From positions 1 to 64,000 of the forward strand of contig NZ_JAUYFA010000037.1 in the NCBI RefSeq assembly GCF_030691135.1: 64,000 nt of DNA, written 5' to 3'. This document shows, piece by piece, positions 44,205 to 54,093 of the stretch. Each line of letters begins with the position of its first letter. Within the stretch, counting starts at the first letter, position 1. The notes below the pieces were generated by a model that was not told the DNA's origin, did no database searches, and saw nothing but the letters and a program-made list of their open reading frames with translations. A program made the translations under genes and the position numbers. This DNA is from Phreatobacter sp. GTDB lineage: Bacteria; Pseudomonadota; Alphaproteobacteria; Rhizobiales; Phreatobacteraceae.

Positions 44205-45191
44205 TCAGTCGATCGTGACCACGACGCGGCCGCGGATCCGCCCTTCGAGGATGGCCGCACCCGCCTCGATCACCGCTTCCAGCGGAATGGTGGAGGTGAT
44301 GCGGGCGAGGCTACCGCGATCGAGTTCAGTCGCGAGCCGCGACCAGGCTTCCAGCCGCAGCGTCTTCGGGGCCATGACCGAATCGACGCCGAGCAGCGAG
44401 ACGCCGCGCAGGATGAAGGGCGCGACGGTCGTCGGCAGGTCCATGCCCTGGGCGAGGCCGCAGGCGGCGACCGCACCACCATAACGCGTCATGGAGAGCA
44501 CATTGGCAAGGGTGTGCGAGCCGACGGAATCGATGCCGCCGGCCCAGCGCTCCTTGCCGAGCGCGCGGCCGGGAGCGGAGAGTTCGGCGCGGTCGATGAT
44601 CTCGGCGGCGCCGAGGGACTTCAGATAGTCCGCCTCCTGCGGCCGGCCGGTGGAGGCGACGACGTGATAGCCGCGGCGGGCGAGAAGGGCGGTCGCGACC
44701 GAGCCGACGCCGCCGGCCGCACCCGTCACCACCAGCGGGCCGCGTTCGGGCGTGATGCCGTGGCGCTCCAGCGCCATGACGCAGAGCATGGCGGTATAGC
44801 CCGCAGTGCCGACGGCCATGGCCTCGGCGGCGGTGAGGCCCTCGGGCAGCGGCACCAGCCAGTCGCCCTTGACGCGCGTCTTTTCGGCATAGGCGCCCAG
44901 ATGGGTCTCGCCGGTGCCCCAGCCGTTGAGGATGACGGCGTCGCCCGGCCTGAAGTCGGCATGGGCAGAGGTCTCGACGATGCCGGCGAAATCGATCCCG
45001 GGAATCATCGGGAAGCGGCGCACCACCGGCGCCTTGCCGGTCAGGGCGAGGCCGTCCTTGTAGTTGAGGGTCGAATGCGAGACCCGCACCGTGACGTCAC
45101 CGTCCATCAGGTCGGCCTCGTCGAAGCGCGCCAGCGCCGCCTGCGTGCCGGTTTCGGTCTTGGTGACCACCACCGCCCTGAACGTCCCCAT
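44205..45191 (-). CDS. acuI: Acrylyl-CoA reductase-type MDR oxidoreductase (AcuI/YhdH)
   Basis: A 328-residue medium-chain NADPH reductase of the AcuI/YhdH branch, which reduces acryloyl-CoA to propionyl-CoA. Signatures are [77 protein letters not shown] and [10 protein letters not shown]. The frame is open to 45281; ATG 45191 ([11 protein letters not shown]) is the usual start and is preceded by GGGAGGCGACGACC. No DMSP lyase or propionate genes are near. A general detoxification role for reactive acryloyl-CoA is plausible. Confidence 0.9.
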   Translation of the reverse strand: MGTFRAVVVTKTETGTQAALARFDEADLMDGDVTVRVSHSTLNYKDGLALTGKAPVVRRFPMIPGIDFAGIVETSAHADFRPGDAVILNGWGTGETHLGAYAEKTRVKGDWLVPLPEGLTAAEAMAVGTAGYTAMLCVMALERHGITPERGPLVVTGAAGGVGSVATALLARRGYHVVASTGRPQEADYLKSLGAAEIIDRAELSAPGRALGKERWAGGIDSVGSHTLANVLSMTRYGGAVAACGLAQGMDLPTTVAPFILRGVSLLGVDSVMAPKTLRLEAWSRLATELDRGSLARITSTIPLEAVIEAGAAILEGRIRGRVVVTID

Positions 45192-45348
45192 GGTCGTCGC
45201 CTCCCTGTCGCGCCGGCGACAGTCTCCCGCCCCGCCGCGGAGGGCAAGCGGCCGATGCTCCGCCGAAGGACCGATGGGCAAGCATCCGCAAACAACCGGA
45301 GGGCTGTCCGCTGCGATTGTCCGCTACGGTCGCGACGGGGATGGAGAC

Positions 45349-46077
45349 ATGGCCATCGACACCACCTCACCACCGGCCGACGACGCTCGCGGTTTGGCAG
45401 AAGCGCCGCATTTTCACGGCCATCGCGAGAGGCTGCGCAGCCGCTTCCGCGAGGCCGGAGCGGAGGCACTGGCGGATTACGAACTCCTCGAGCTGATCCT
45501 GTTCCGCGCCATTCCGCGGCGTGACGTCAAACCCCTCGCCAAGGCGCTGCTGAAGCGCTTCGGCTCCTTCGCCGACGTCCTCGCCGCACCCGAACCGCGG
45601 CTCGCGGAGGTTGAAGGCGTCACCGCCACCGTCGCCACCGAGCTGAGGCTCGTCCACGCCGCGGCGCGGCGCATGGGACGCGCCGAGATCTCCCGTCGCC
45701 CGGTGCTGTCCTCATGGGCGGCGCTGATCGACTATTGCCGCACCGCCATGGCCTTTGCCGAGCGCGAGCAGTTTCGCGTGCTTTATCTCGACCGGAAGAA
45801 CGCGCTGATCGCCGACGAGGTGCAGGGCGAGGGCACGGTCGACCACACGCCGGTCTATCCGCGTGAGTTGGTGAAACGGGCGCTGGAGCTGTCATCGACC
45901 GCCGTGATCCTGGTGCACAACCACCCGTCCGGCGATCCGACGCCGTCGCGGCCCGATATCCTGATGACCCAGCAGATCGTCGACATCGCCCGGCCGCTGG
46001 GTATCACCGTGCATGACCACATCATCGTCGGCCGCGACGGCCATGCCAGCTTCAGGGCACTGAAGCTGATCGCCTGA
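45349..46077 (+). CDS. radC: RadC-family JAB1/MPN protein
   Basis: A 242-residue protein with a helix-hairpin-helix-like N-terminus ([55 protein letters not shown]). A C-terminal MPN/JAMM metalloprotease-like domain follows, with the motif [18 protein letters not shown] and [15 protein letters not shown]. The true function of RadC (YicR/UPF0758) is unsettled; the old radiation-repair assignment was withdrawn in E. coli. An in-frame ATG at 45274 would add 25 residues; 45349 is preceded by GGAG. It is divergent from acuI. Confidence 0.9.
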   Translation: MAIDTTSPPADDARGLAEAPHFHGHRERLRSRFREAGAEALADYELLELILFRAIPRRDVKPLAKALLKRFGSFADVLAAPEPRLAEVEGVTATVATELRLVHAAARRMGRAEISRRPVLSSWAALIDYCRTAMAFAEREQFRVLYLDRKNALIADEVQGEGTVDHTPVYPRELVKRALELSSTAVILVHNHPSGDPTPSRPDILMTQQIVDIARPLGITVHDHIIVGRDGHASFRALKLIA

Positions 46078-46128
46078 TCCGTCGTCTCGCCCTTGACCGC
46101 GCCGGCGCGGTCGCTCACAGGCTCCGGC

Positions 46129-46470
46129 ATGTTCATTCCCTCCCACTTTCCAGCCGGCCTCGCCTGCGCGGCGCTGCTGATGGTCGGCGTCGCAGCGCCC
46201 GGCGCCCAGCCCTCATCCCCGCGCAGCTGGACGGAGGAAAAGTGCCACCGCTACAGCCAGGGCTGGGACGAGGCGCTGAAGCGCCATGGAACGAGCGGCC
46301 TGGCGCCGGAGTTTCTCGCGGCCCACGGAAGGTTCATCGCCGGCGGCTGCCTCGGCCCGGCCCGAGTCTGCCCGCGCTCGGCGCGCGAGACGGATCTCGC
46401 CAATATCATGACCGTCCGCGCGCTGAATGCCGGGATGGCGAGTACGTTTCTGCCCTGGGGCTGTCCCTGA
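46129..46470 (+). CDS. Small secreted hypothetical protein
   Basis: A 113-residue protein with a signal peptide (FPAGLACAALLMVGVAAPGAQ) and a short mature domain. The mature domain starts SWTEEKCHRYSQGWDEALKRHG, with further cysteines in AGGCLGP, RVCPRS and WGCP. Four mature cysteines suggest two disulfide bonds in the periplasm. The tail TDLANIMTVRALNAGMASTFLPWGC is reminiscent of small DUF-type rhizobial exported proteins, but I do not recognise a named family. An in-frame ATG at 46093 would put extra residues before the signal peptide, so 46129 is preferred. It lies between radC and the helicase gene. Confidence 0.65.
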   Translation: MFIPSHFPAGLACAALLMVGVAAPGAQPSSPRSWTEEKCHRYSQGWDEALKRHGTSGLAPEFLAAHGRFIAGGCLGPARVCPRSARETDLANIMTVRALNAGMASTFLPWGCP

Positions 46471-46521
46471 GGCGCAGCGCGCCCTTCCCCTCCGCGCCGT
46501 TCTTGTTTAGTTCTGTCGGCC

Positions 46522-49104
46522 ATGTCCGCCCGCCATGATGCCGATCTGACCGACGCGCTGCTGCTGCCAGAGCGGTTCGGCGCCTGGTTCGCCGGGCGTG
46601 GCTGGGCGCCGCGGGCCCACCAGCTCGACCTCCTGCGGCTAGCGCAGGACGGGCGATCGGCGTTGCTCGTGGCACCGACGGGCGCCGGCAAGACCCTTGC
46701 GGGCTTCCTCCCCTCGCTGGTCGAACTCGCCGGGAAGCCTGCGCGAAAGGCATCGGATTCGCCGACAAAACCTGTCGGGCGGGCACCGCCGCCGCGCCAG
46801 CGGGGCCTGCACACACTCTACATCTCGCCGCTGAAGGCGCTCGCCGTCGACGTGGCGCGCAATCTCTACCGCCCGACCGAGGAGATGGGCCTCGCCATCC
46901 GCATCGAGACCCGCACCGGCGACACCCCGGCCTCCAAGCGCCAGCGCCAGCGCGCCGATCCGCCGGACATCCTGCTGACGACCCCGGAACAGCTCGCCCT
47001 GCTGCTGGCCTCCGCCGACGCGCCCTATCTGTTCGGGTCGCTGAAACGGGTCGTGCTCGACGAGCTGCACGCGCTTGTGACCTCCAAGCGGGGCGACCTT
47101 CTCGCCCTCGGTCTCGCCCGCCTCTTCACCCTGGCGCCGGATCTCGTGACCGTCGGCCTGTCGGCGACAGTCAAGGATCCCGATGATCTCGCCCGTTTCC
47201 TGACGCCGCAACGGCCGGGCGCGGCACGGGCCGCCGTCGTCATGGCGGCGGCGGGCGCCAGGCCCGACGTGACGATCCTGGAAACGGCGGAACGCCTGCC
47301 ATGGGCCGGACATTCGGCACGCCACGCGGCAGGCGAGATCTACGAGGCGATCAAGGCGCACAGGACGACGCTGGTCTTCGTCAACACCCGCAGCCAGGCG
47401 GAACTCCTGTTCCAGCTGCTCTGGACCATCAACGAGGAGGACCTGCCGATCGCCCTCCATCACGGCTCCCTCGACGTCGCGCAGCGGCGCAAGGTCGAGG
47501 ACGCGATGGCGGCCGGGAAGCTGAAGGCGGTCGTCTGCACCTCGTCGCTCGACCTCGGCATCGACTGGGGCGATGTCGACCTCGTCCTCAACATCGGTGC
47601 GCCGAAGGGATCGAGTCGGCTGATGCAGCGCATCGGCCGGGCCAATCACCGGCTCGACGAGCCCTCGCGCGCCGTTCTGGTTCCGGCCAACCGCTTCGAG
47701 GTGATGGAGTGCCGCGCCGCGCTGGAGGCCATCGACCTCGGCGCGCAGGACACCGAGCCGCTGCGCACCGGTGCCCTCGACGTGCTCTGCCAGCATGTTC
47801 TCGGCATGGCCTGCGCCGGTCCGCTCGACGAAGCCGCGCTCTATGCCGAAGTGACGGCGGCGGCACCCTACGCGGCGCTCGACGCGGCGACGTTCCAGGA
47901 CGTCATCGCCTTCGTCGCCACCGGCGGCTATGCCCTGAAGTCGTACGAGCGCTTTGCCAAGATCCGCAAGGACAAGAAGGGCCTGTGGCGTGTCGCCCAT
48001 CCCTCCGTCGCCCAGCGCTACCGCATGAATGTCGGCACGATCGTCGAATCGCCGATGCTCAAGGTGCGGATGGTGCGCAGTGCCCGGTCCGCGACCCGGG
48101 GCCCGTCAGGGCCGCTGATGCGCGGCGGACGGGTGCTGGGCGAGGTGGAGGAGTATTTCATCGAGGGTCTCGTCTCGGGCGACACGTTCCTCTTTGCCGG
48201 CGAGGTCCTGCGCTACGAGGCGCTGGTCGAGAACGAGGTCTATGTGTCGCGCTCGACGGCGCGCGAACCGAAGGTGCCGGCCTATGCCGGCGGGAAGTTC
48301 CCGCTTTCGACCTTTCTGGCCGAGGGCGTCAGGCGGATGCTGTCCGACCCGGCGGAATGGCGAAAGCTGCCGTCCCAGGTCGCCGAATGGCTGGAACTGC
48401 AGCGCACCGTCTCGGTGATCCCCGGACGCGACCAGTTGCTGGTCGAGACCTTCCCGTGTGGTGACCGCTTCCATCTCGTCGCCTATCCCTTCGAGGGCAG
48501 GTTGGCCCACCAGACGCTCGGCATGCTGCTCACCCGGCGGCTGGAGCGGCGCGGCCTGAATCCCATGGGCTTCGTCGCCAACGACTATTCCCTGTCGGTC
48601 TGGTGCCTGACCGACCTTGGCGCGGCGATACGCTCGGTTGACCTGTCGATTGCCGCGCTATTCGACGAAGACATGCTGGGGGACGACCTCGAGGCCTGGC
48701 TGGATGAAAGCCAGTTGATGAAACGGACGTTTCGCACCTGCGCCGTCATCGCCGGCCTGATCGAGCGGCGCCATCCCGGCAAGGAGAAGACCGGTCGGCA
48801 GGTGACCATCTCCACCGACCTGATCTACGACGTGCTGCGCCGGCACGAGCCGGGGCACCTTCTGCTGCGGGCGGCGCGGGCCGATGCGGCGACCGGCCTT
48901 CTCGACATCGGCCGGCTCGGTCAGATGCTGTCACGCATTCGCGGACGAATCGTGCACAGTGACCTGAAGCGTGTTTCACCTCTGGCGGTTCCGGTGATGC
49001 TGGAGATCGGTCGCGAGCCGGTTTATGGCGAAGCGGGCGAGGCTCTTCTCGCCGAGGCCGAGGCTTCGCTGCTGGCGGAAGCCGGTATGGCCGAGCAAAC
49101 ATGA
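46522..49104 (+). CDS. Ligase-associated DNA damage response DEXH-box helicase (Lhr-like)
   Basis: An 860-residue superfamily 2 helicase. Walker A is LLVAPTGAGKTLAGFLPSL, motif II is DELHALVTSKRGD (DELH), motif III is GLSATVKDP, and motifs V/VI are STSSLDLGIDWGDVDLVLNIG-like and MQRIGRANHRL. A long C-terminal Lhr-type region follows. This subclass is usually found with a DNA ligase, an exonuclease and a phosphoesterase in an LHR-type repair cassette. Here only the phosphoesterase (pdeM) follows. The gene begins 51 bases after the small secreted protein. The likely role is remodelling damaged DNA before nick repair. Confidence 0.9.
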   Translation: MSARHDADLTDALLLPERFGAWFAGRGWAPRAHQLDLLRLAQDGRSALLVAPTGAGKTLAGFLPSLVELAGKPARKASDSPTKPVGRAPPPRQRGLHTLYISPLKALAVDVARNLYRPTEEMGLAIRIETRTGDTPASKRQRQRADPPDILLTTPEQLALLLASADAPYLFGSLKRVVLDELHALVTSKRGDLLALGLARLFTLAPDLVTVGLSATVKDPDDLARFLTPQRPGAARAAVVMAAAGARPDVTILETAERLPWAGHSARHAAGEIYEAIKAHRTTLVFVNTRSQAELLFQLLWTINEEDLPIALHHGSLDVAQRRKVEDAMAAGKLKAVVCTSSLDLGIDWGDVDLVLNIGAPKGSSRLMQRIGRANHRLDEPSRAVLVPANRFEVMECRAALEAIDLGAQDTEPLRTGALDVLCQHVLGMACAGPLDEAALYAEVTAAAPYAALDAATFQDVIAFVATGGYALKSYERFAKIRKDKKGLWRVAHPSVAQRYRMNVGTIVESPMLKVRMVRSARSATRGPSGPLMRGGRVLGEVEEYFIEGLVSGDTFLFAGEVLRYEALVENEVYVSRSTAREPKVPAYAGGKFPLSTFLAEGVRRMLSDPAEWRKLPSQVAEWLELQRTVSVIPGRDQLLVETFPCGDRFHLVAYPFEGRLAHQTLGMLLTRRLERRGLNPMGFVANDYSLSVWCLTDLGAAIRSVDLSIAALFDEDMLGDDLEAWLDESQLMKRTFRTCAVIAGLIERRHPGKEKTGRQVTISTDLIYDVLRRHEPGHLLLRAARADAATGLLDIGRLGQMLSRIRGRIVHSDLKRVSPLAVPVMLEIGREPVYGEAGEALLAEAEASLLAEAGMAEQT

Positions 49105-49126
49105 CGACCATCGATTCGGATCAGGA

Positions 49127-49810
49127 ATGACTGCGCGGCCGGGACAGATATCGGAAACCACCATCGCTCTTCTCGGCCGCGGCTTCGTCGCGGATCCGTC
49201 GGGGGCGCTGTGGTGTCCGGCATCGCGGCTCGTCGTCGTGTCGGACCTCCATCTCGAAAAGGGCTCCTCGCTCGCCGCAAGGCGGATGCTGCTGCCGCCC
49301 TATGATACGGCGAGGACGCTGGCGATGCTGGCAGCCGTCATCGCGCGCTACCGGCCGCGGACGGTGATCTCGCTGGGCGACAGCTTTCACGACCGGGCAG
49401 GACCCTGCCGCATGGCCGAGGCCGATGTCGTGACGCTGAGGGCATTGCAGGCCGGCCGGGAGTGGGTCTGGGTCGCCGGTAACCACGATCCGTCGCTCGA
49501 CGGCGCACTTCCGGGGCTGTGCTGCGACGAGGTCACGGAGGGGGGGATTCGATTCGCCCACGAACCGACCCCGACGCCGCAGGGTGGCGAGATCGCCGGC
49601 CACCTGCATCCCTGCGTCAAGGTCACCGGACGTGGCGGCAGCGTCCGCCGCAAGGCATTTGTTTCATGTGAAACGCGGATCGTGATGCCGGCCTTCGGCG
49701 CCTTCACCGGCGGACTCGACATCCGGTCGCCGGCGATCCGCTCGCTGTTTCCCGACCGAATGGCGGTTTTCGCCCTCGGGCAGCAGCGCGCCTACCAGGT
49801 GGCCGCCTGA
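49127..49810 (+). CDS. pdeM: Ligase-associated DNA damage response endonuclease PdeM
   Basis: A 227-residue calcineurin-like metallophosphoesterase. Metal motifs are in order: VVVSDLHLEKG, SLGDSFHDRAG, WVAGNHDPSL and IAGHLHPCVK. This set is typical of the PdeM branch linked to ligase-associated helicases. The frame is open upstream into the helicase gene; ATG 49127 (MTARPGQISE), 22 bases past the helicase stop, is the likely start. A parS-like palindrome is embedded at 49660-49675, encoding VSCET. Role: trimming or cleaving DNA ends together with the helicase (inferred from context). Confidence 0.87.
   Translation: MTARPGQISETTIALLGRGFVADPSGALWCPASRLVVVSDLHLEKGSSLAARRMLLPPYDTARTLAMLAAVIARYRPRTVISLGDSFHDRAGPCRMAEADVVTLRALQAGREWVWVAGNHDPSLDGALPGLCCDEVTEGGIRFAHEPTPTPQGGEIAGHLHPCVKVTGRGGSVRRKAFVSCETRIVMPAFGAFTGGLDIRSPAIRSLFPDRMAVFALGQQRAYQVAA
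49660..49675. promoter_or_regulatory. parS-like site (one core mismatch), within pdeM
   Basis: TGTTTCATGTGAAACG matches the parS consensus TGTTTCACGTGAAACA except for C-to-T in the centre and the last base. It lies about 4.6 kb left of the putative origin. ParB (gene at 62522) would be the binding protein. It could be a weaker site than the two on the right. Confidence 0.6.
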
Positions 49811-49814
49811 CCGA

Positions 49815-50429
49815 TCAGGGCCGCTGGTAGACCCAGACCCGGGCCGGGGGAATATTGCGCCAGATGCGCTCGGAGGGCGTCACCGTCAGCCCCGCTCCCT
49901 TGATCGGGACCGGCGAGGTCACCGAATAGGTGAACTGGACGAAGGGCGCGCCGGGCTTCATCAACGCCAGCGCCTCGTTCAGCAGCTTCAGCCGGATCGG
50001 CTCGGGGCGCGTCATCAGAGGCAGCCCGGATACGACGGCGTCGGCGGGTTCCGAGAGGCGGCCGATCAAGGTCCGGTTCAGCGCATAGGCGTCACCGTGG
50101 ACGATGGTCGCCGCCGGGAAGCGCTCGCGCAGCAGGCGGCAGAAATCCATGGAATATTCGACGAGGACGAGGCGCTTCGGATCGACGCCATGGGCGACCA
50201 GCGCGGCGGTAATCGACCCGGTTCCGGGGCCCAGTTCGATGACGGGGCCGGTACCTGCCGGGTCGACATAGCTCGCCATCCGGTGCGCCAAAACCGGCCC
50301 CGAAGGAGCGACAGCCCCCATCCGCAGCGGATTTTTCAGCCAGCTTTTCAAGAACTTGCCGTCGTACTCCCGCCGTTTTTCCGGCCGGCGAAGCACGGCA
50401 ACGCGACTCATGGGTGTCTGGTCGACCAT
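49815..50429 (-). CDS. pmtA: Phospholipid N-methyltransferase (PmtA-like), class I SAM methyltransferase
   Basis: A 204-residue SAM-dependent methyltransferase of the rhizobial PmtA type, which converts phosphatidylethanolamine to phosphatidylcholine. Recognised stretches are FLKSWLKNPLRMGAVAPSGPVLAHRMASYVDP, VIELGPGTGSITAALVAHGVDPKRLVLVEYS (SAM loop), IVHGDAYALNRTL, AVVSGLPLMTRP and PFVQFTYSVTSPVP, then ERIWRNIPPARVWVYQRP. These match Sinorhizobium PmtA as I remember it. rRNA-type KsgA-like enzymes share the SAM loop but lack the GAVAPSG N-terminus. It converges on pdeM, with 4 bases between the stops. Confidence 0.82.
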   Translation of the reverse strand: MVDQTPMSRVAVLRRPEKRREYDGKFLKSWLKNPLRMGAVAPSGPVLAHRMASYVDPAGTGPVIELGPGTGSITAALVAHGVDPKRLVLVEYSMDFCRLLRERFPAATIVHGDAYALNRTLIGRLSEPADAVVSGLPLMTRPEPIRLKLLNEALALMKPGAPFVQFTYSVTSPVPIKGAGLTVTPSERIWRNIPPARVWVYQRP

Positions 50430-50495
50430 TCATCGGCCCGATGAAGACGAGCTCCCCACGAGCCCTGTCACAAGGCTGTCATTCCTATCGGTATG

Positions 50496-51227
50496 TCAGC
50501 GGGGGGTCAAGGCAGAGGGTTCTGCGGCCGGTCGCGGCAGCTGGTCATACCAGATGGCCTTGTCGCCAAATTCCTCGATGAAAGCAGCGTGGGCCGCGAT
50601 GTCTTCTTCGGTCAGCCGCGGCGTCAGAGGGACAAGCCTCTGGACCAGGACCGCCTGGCCCCGGGCAGCCCGCTGGGTGGCGCGGCCCGCATCGGCGAGG
50701 CCGAAGGAGGCCTGCCGACCGCCAATGAGCTCGATATAGACATCGGCCAGAAGCTCGGCATCCAGAAGGGCGCCGTGCCGGGTGCGGCGCGAATTGTCGA
50801 TACCGAAGCGCGAACACAGCGCGTCGAGGCTCGCCGGCGAGCCGGGGAAGCGGCGGCGCGCCATGGCGAGGGTGTCGACCACGCGATCCATCGGGAAGAG
50901 TGTACGTCCGACGCGCTTCAACTCGGCATTGATGAAGCCCATGTCGAAGGACGCGTTGTGGATGACGAGCCGGGCATCCTCGACGAAGGACCAGAAGTCG
51001 TCGACCACCTCGGCGAAGCGCGGCTTGTCGGAAAGAAAGGCGGCGGACAGGCCGTGGACGCGAAAGGCCTCGTCCGGCATGTCGCGCTCGGGATTGATAT
51101 AGACGTGGTAGGTCCGGCCGGTGGGGAAATGGTTGATGAGCTCGATCCCGCCGATCTCCACCAGGCGATCGCCGCGCAGCGGATCGAGGCCGGTCGTTTC
51201 GGTGTCGAGAATGATCTCGCGCATCAA
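50496..51227 (-). CDS. dnaQ: DNA polymerase III epsilon subunit (3'-5' proofreading exonuclease)
   Basis: A 243-residue DEDDh exonuclease. ExoI is [13 protein letters not shown], ExoII is [16 protein letters not shown] and ExoIII is [20 protein letters not shown], with the catalytic His. The C-terminal tail, for binding the alpha subunit, is present (about 60 residues after ExoIII). The tandem start MMREI gives two possible ATGs. Its start overlaps the coaE stop by 4 bases, so ppsR-maf-aroE-coaE-dnaQ form a minus-strand run that leaves the putative origin in the direction of replication. Confidence 0.95.
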   Translation of the reverse strand: MMREIILDTETTGLDPLRGDRLVEIGGIELINHFPTGRTYHVYINPERDMPDEAFRVHGLSAAFLSDKPRFAEVVDDFWSFVEDARLVIHNASFDMGFINAELKRVGRTLFPMDRVVDTLAMARRRFPGSPASLDALCSRFGIDNSRRTRHGALLDAELLADVYIELIGGRQASFGLADAGRATQRAARGQAVLVQRLVPLTPRLTEEDIAAHAAFIEEFGDKAIWYDQLPRPAAEPSALTPR

Positions 51228-51820
51228 TGGCTCCTGCGGCTGCCGGCGAGGGCCCGGATGATGTCGGCGACCTGTCGGCGCGCCGTATCGAGACCATAAC
51301 CCGATTCGATCACGAAATGAGCCCGGGCGCGCTTCTCGGCGTCAGGCATCTGGCGGGCGAGGATCGCCGCGAGCTTCTCCTCGGTCATGCCTGGGCGCGC
51401 CAGAACCCGCTGCCGCTGGGTCTCGGCGGGGGCGGAAACGACCGCCACCGCATCGACGCGGCGCTCGGCGCCGGTCTCCAGAAGCAGCGGAATGTCGAGG
51501 ACCGCGACGGCGTGACCCGCCGCCCGCATCCGGTCGCGGAAGGCGCGTTCGGCGGCGCCGACGAGCGGGTGGACGATGGCCTCGAGCCGCTTCAGCGCCG
51601 CGCCGTCCTTGAGCACGATGGCGCCAAGACGCGTCCGGTCGACCCGCCCGTCGACCACGACGCCGGGGAAAGCCTCGCCGATGGCGCCGACGGCGCCTCC
51701 GGCATAGAGCCGATGCACGGTGGCGTCGGCGTCATGCACGGGGATGCCGACGGCGCGGAAAATGTCCGACGTGGTCGACTTCCCCATGCCGATCGAGCCG
51801 GTCAGTCCGAGCACGAACAT
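51224..51820 (-). CDS. coaE: Dephospho-CoA kinase
   Basis: The final step of coenzyme A synthesis, phosphorylating dephospho-CoA on the ribose 3'-OH. The 198-residue P-loop kinase has [57 protein letters not shown] and [29 protein letters not shown]. The start is ATG 51820; a 12-residue upstream extension exists but lacks support. Neighbours dnaQ and aroE match the conserved alphaproteobacterial order. The CoA kinase is expected in the cytoplasm. Confidence 0.95.
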   Translation of the reverse strand: MFVLGLTGSIGMGKSTTSDIFRAVGIPVHDADATVHRLYAGGAVGAIGEAFPGVVVDGRVDRTRLGAIVLKDGAALKRLEAIVHPLVGAAERAFRDRMRAAGHAVAVLDIPLLLETGAERRVDAVAVVSAPAETQRQRVLARPGMTEEKLAAILARQMPDAEKRARAHFVIESGYGLDTARRQVADIIRALAGSRRSH

Positions 51821-51821
51821 C

Positions 51822-52652
51822 TCAACGGCCCCGCACGTCGGCGGCGAGATGCTCATAGAGTTCCGGCGTCACCTCCGGCGTGACGCCGAACCAGCGGGCG
51901 AAGCCCGGGACCGCCTGGTGCAGCAACATGCCGAGACCTTGGACGATGTGATGATCGCGCGCAGCCGCGCGCGCGAGAAGATCGGTCACCAGCGGCACGT
52001 AGACGATGTCGGAAACGATGGCGGAGGGCTTCAGCGTCTCCAGCGGCAGGTCGAGCGATGGGTGGCCGCTCATGCCGAGGGAGGTCGTGTTGACGAGCAG
52101 GTCGACGTCGCCGAGGGCGGCCGGCAGGCCCTGCCAGTCGTGCGTCCTGATCGCGCCGGGATGAGCGGCGGCTATGGCTTCGGCCTTGCCGAGGGATCGA
52201 TTCGCCAGCGTGACGAGCGGAACGCCGCGCGACAGGAGGCCATGGACGACGCCGCGGGCGGCGCCACCGGCGCCGAGGACCAGGGCATGGGCGACCTCGC
52301 CCTCCCAGGCAGGCACATGGTCGTCGAGGTTCTTCAGGAATCCGACCACATCGGAGTTCATGCCGACAAGGCGGCCGGCCTCGCGCCAGACCGTGTTGAC
52401 GGCGCCGACGGCAACCGCCCCGGGATCGACCTCGTCCATGGCCGCAAAGGCGGCTTCCTTGTGCGGGATCGTGACATTGCAGCCGGCGAGGTCGCGGTCG
52501 GCGAGGCTGTGGAGGAAGCGCGCGACGTCACCGGGCTCGACAGCCTCCCGCGTATAAGCGCCCTCGATACCGTATTGCGCCAGCCAGAAGCCGTGGATCA
52601 ACGGCGAGCGGATGTGGGTGACCGGCCACCCGATGCAGCAGGCGCGGATCAT
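51822..52652 (-). CDS. aroE: Shikimate dehydrogenase (NADP+)
   Basis: Reduces 3-dehydroshikimate to shikimate in aromatic amino-acid synthesis. A 276-residue enzyme. The substrate-binding part is [34 protein letters not shown], the catalytic Lys/Asp region is [20 protein letters not shown], and [14 protein letters not shown] and [16 protein letters not shown] (NADP loop) follow. It stops 1 base before the coaE start and overlaps maf by 4 bases, consistent with translational coupling in the ppsR-dnaQ operon. Confidence 0.95.
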   Translation of the reverse strand: MIRACCIGWPVTHIRSPLIHGFWLAQYGIEGAYTREAVEPGDVARFLHSLADRDLAGCNVTIPHKEAAFAAMDEVDPGAVAVGAVNTVWREAGRLVGMNSDVVGFLKNLDDHVPAWEGEVAHALVLGAGGAARGVVHGLLSRGVPLVTLANRSLGKAEAIAAAHPGAIRTHDWQGLPAALGDVDLLVNTTSLGMSGHPSLDLPLETLKPSAIVSDIVYVPLVTDLLARAAARDHHIVQGLGMLLHQAVPGFARWFGVTPEVTPELYEHLAADVRGR

Positions 52653-53245
52653 GTCGCGATCATGCCCTGGCTGCGCAAGGCGGCCAGAAGGGGCAGCAGT
52701 GGCATGCCGAGGATGGTGAAATAATCGCCGCTGATCCGCTCGAAAAGCTGGATCCCTTCGGCTTCGAGCTGGTAGCAGCCGACCGAGGCCAGGGCCCGAT
52801 CTCCGGCCCCCGCGAGATAGGCGTCGAGGAATTCCTCGGAGAAGGGGCGCATGGTCATGGCCGCCGACGCGACCGTGGAGAAGACGATCGCGCCGCCGCG
52901 CGCAACGGCGACACCCGAATGGAGGTGATGGGTCTGGCCACGCAGCGCCAGCAGGTTGTCACGGGCCTCGGCGAGGCTGGCCGGCTTTGAAAACCGGCGC
53001 GGCCCGAGCGCGAGGGTCTGATCGGCGCCGATGACGGTGGCCTCTGGGTCGGCGCGGCTGACCGCAAGGGCTTTCGCCTCGCCGAGCCCGCGGGCGATGG
53101 CGGCGGGGTCCCGTCCTTCGCGCGTCCAGGCCTCGTCGAGCGCCCTTTCGTCGACGGGAGCGGCGGCGAGGTCGATGTCGAGCCCCGCGCCGCGCAGCAT
53201 GGCGGCACGGGCCGCCGATTTCGATGCGAGGACCAGGCGGGTCAT
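52649..53245 (-). CDS. maf: Maf-family nucleotide pyrophosphatase
   Basis: A 198-residue Maf/Ham1-fold protein. Signatures are [116 protein letters not shown] carries the catalytic Asp. Family members hydrolyse modified NTPs such as m7GTP, m5UTP and dTTP; the [20 protein letters not shown] type suggests the YceF-like m7GTP branch, without certainty. The start at 53245 overlaps the ppsR stop by 4 bases, and aroE follows in the conserved order. Confidence 0.92.
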   Translation of the reverse strand: MTRLVLASKSAARAAMLRGAGLDIDLAAAPVDERALDEAWTREGRDPAAIARGLGEAKALAVSRADPEATVIGADQTLALGPRRFSKPASLAEARDNLLALRGQTHHLHSGVAVARGGAIVFSTVASAAMTMRPFSEEFLDAYLAGAGDRALASVGCYQLEAEGIQLFERISGDYFTILGMPLLPLLAALRSQGMIAT

Positions 53246-54093
53246 GCGCGGGACCTGTCGTCGAGGGCGCGGCGATGATCCTTCAGCAGGGTGATGATGC
53301 CGGCCGCGGTTTCCTCGATCGAACGACGGCTGACGTCGATGATCGGCCAGTTGTTCGTGCCGAAGAGCCGGCGCGACTGGGCGATCTCCTCGGCAACCGC
53401 GACACGGTCGACATAGCTCGAGCGGTCCTGGGGAGCGTTGAGGGTGAGGATGCGGTTCTCGCGGATCTGCACGATGCGTTCGGGGCTGGCGAAGAGGCCG
53501 ACGATCAGCGGCTTCTTCAGCGACCAGATGACTTCGGGCAGGGGGATGCCCGGTACGAGTGGAATATTGGCCGCCTTTACGCCGCGGTTGGCGAGATAGA
53601 TCGATGTCGGCGTCTTCGAGGTGCGCGAGACGCCGACGAGCAACACGTCGGCCTCTTCCCAGTTTTCCGGCAGCTGGCCGTCGTCGTGCATCATCGTGTA
53701 GTTGAGCGCGTCGATCCGCTGGAAATATTCGGCGTTGAGCACATGCTGCGCGCCGACCCGGGGCGTCGATGCTGCTCCCAGATAGTTCTGGAACATCGAG
53801 AGGATCGGTGCGAGCACGGAGAGGGAGGGACAACCGAACTCCTTGCACTTGGCATTGAGACGGTCGGTCAGTTCCTGGTCGACGAGCGTGTAGAGGACGA
53901 TGCCGGGACTGGATTCGATCTCGCTCAGGACACGATCGAGCTGCTTCTGCGACCGCACCAGCGGATAGACGTGCTCGATGGCCGATACGGTGGAGTACTG
54001 CACAGCAGCCGCACGACCAACCGTCATCAGCGTCTCGCCGGTGGCGTCGGAAACGAGATGAAGGTGGAAATAGCTCTCGCGACGATGCGGCAT
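53242..54093 (-). CDS. ppsR: Pyruvate, water dikinase/PEP synthase regulatory protein (DUF299)
   Basis: A bifunctional ADP-dependent kinase/phosphorylase of 283 residues that reversibly inactivates PEP synthase or, in related proteins, pyruvate phosphate dikinase. Features are [14 protein letters not shown] near the N-terminus, a P-loop-like [18 protein letters not shown], and [14 protein letters not shown] and [27 protein letters not shown]. The frame opens at 54165; ATG 54093 ([13 protein letters not shown]) is preferred. In Caulobacter its orthologue flanks the replication origin opposite hemE; here it is divergent from hemE across the same kind of gap. Confidence 0.93.
   Translation of the reverse strand: MPHRRESYFHLHLVSDATGETLMTVGRAAAVQYSTVSAIEHVYPLVRSQKQLDRVLSEIESSPGIVLYTLVDQELTDRLNAKCKEFGCPSLSVLAPILSMFQNYLGAASTPRVGAQHVLNAEYFQRIDALNYTMMHDDGQLPENWEEADVLLVGVSRTSKTPTSIYLANRGVKAANIPLVPGIPLPEVIWSLKKPLIVGLFASPERIVQIRENRILTLNAPQDRSSYVDRVAVAEEIAQSRRLFGTNNWPIIDVSRRSIEETAAGIITLLKDHRRALDDRSRA

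Noticed and set aside
48724-48745. A TGAAAC-like inverted repeat in the helicase gene that resembles the candidate operator
   Set aside because: It lies in coding sequence, has a 4-base spacer (TGAAAC-GGAC-GTTTCG) and has no promoter context.
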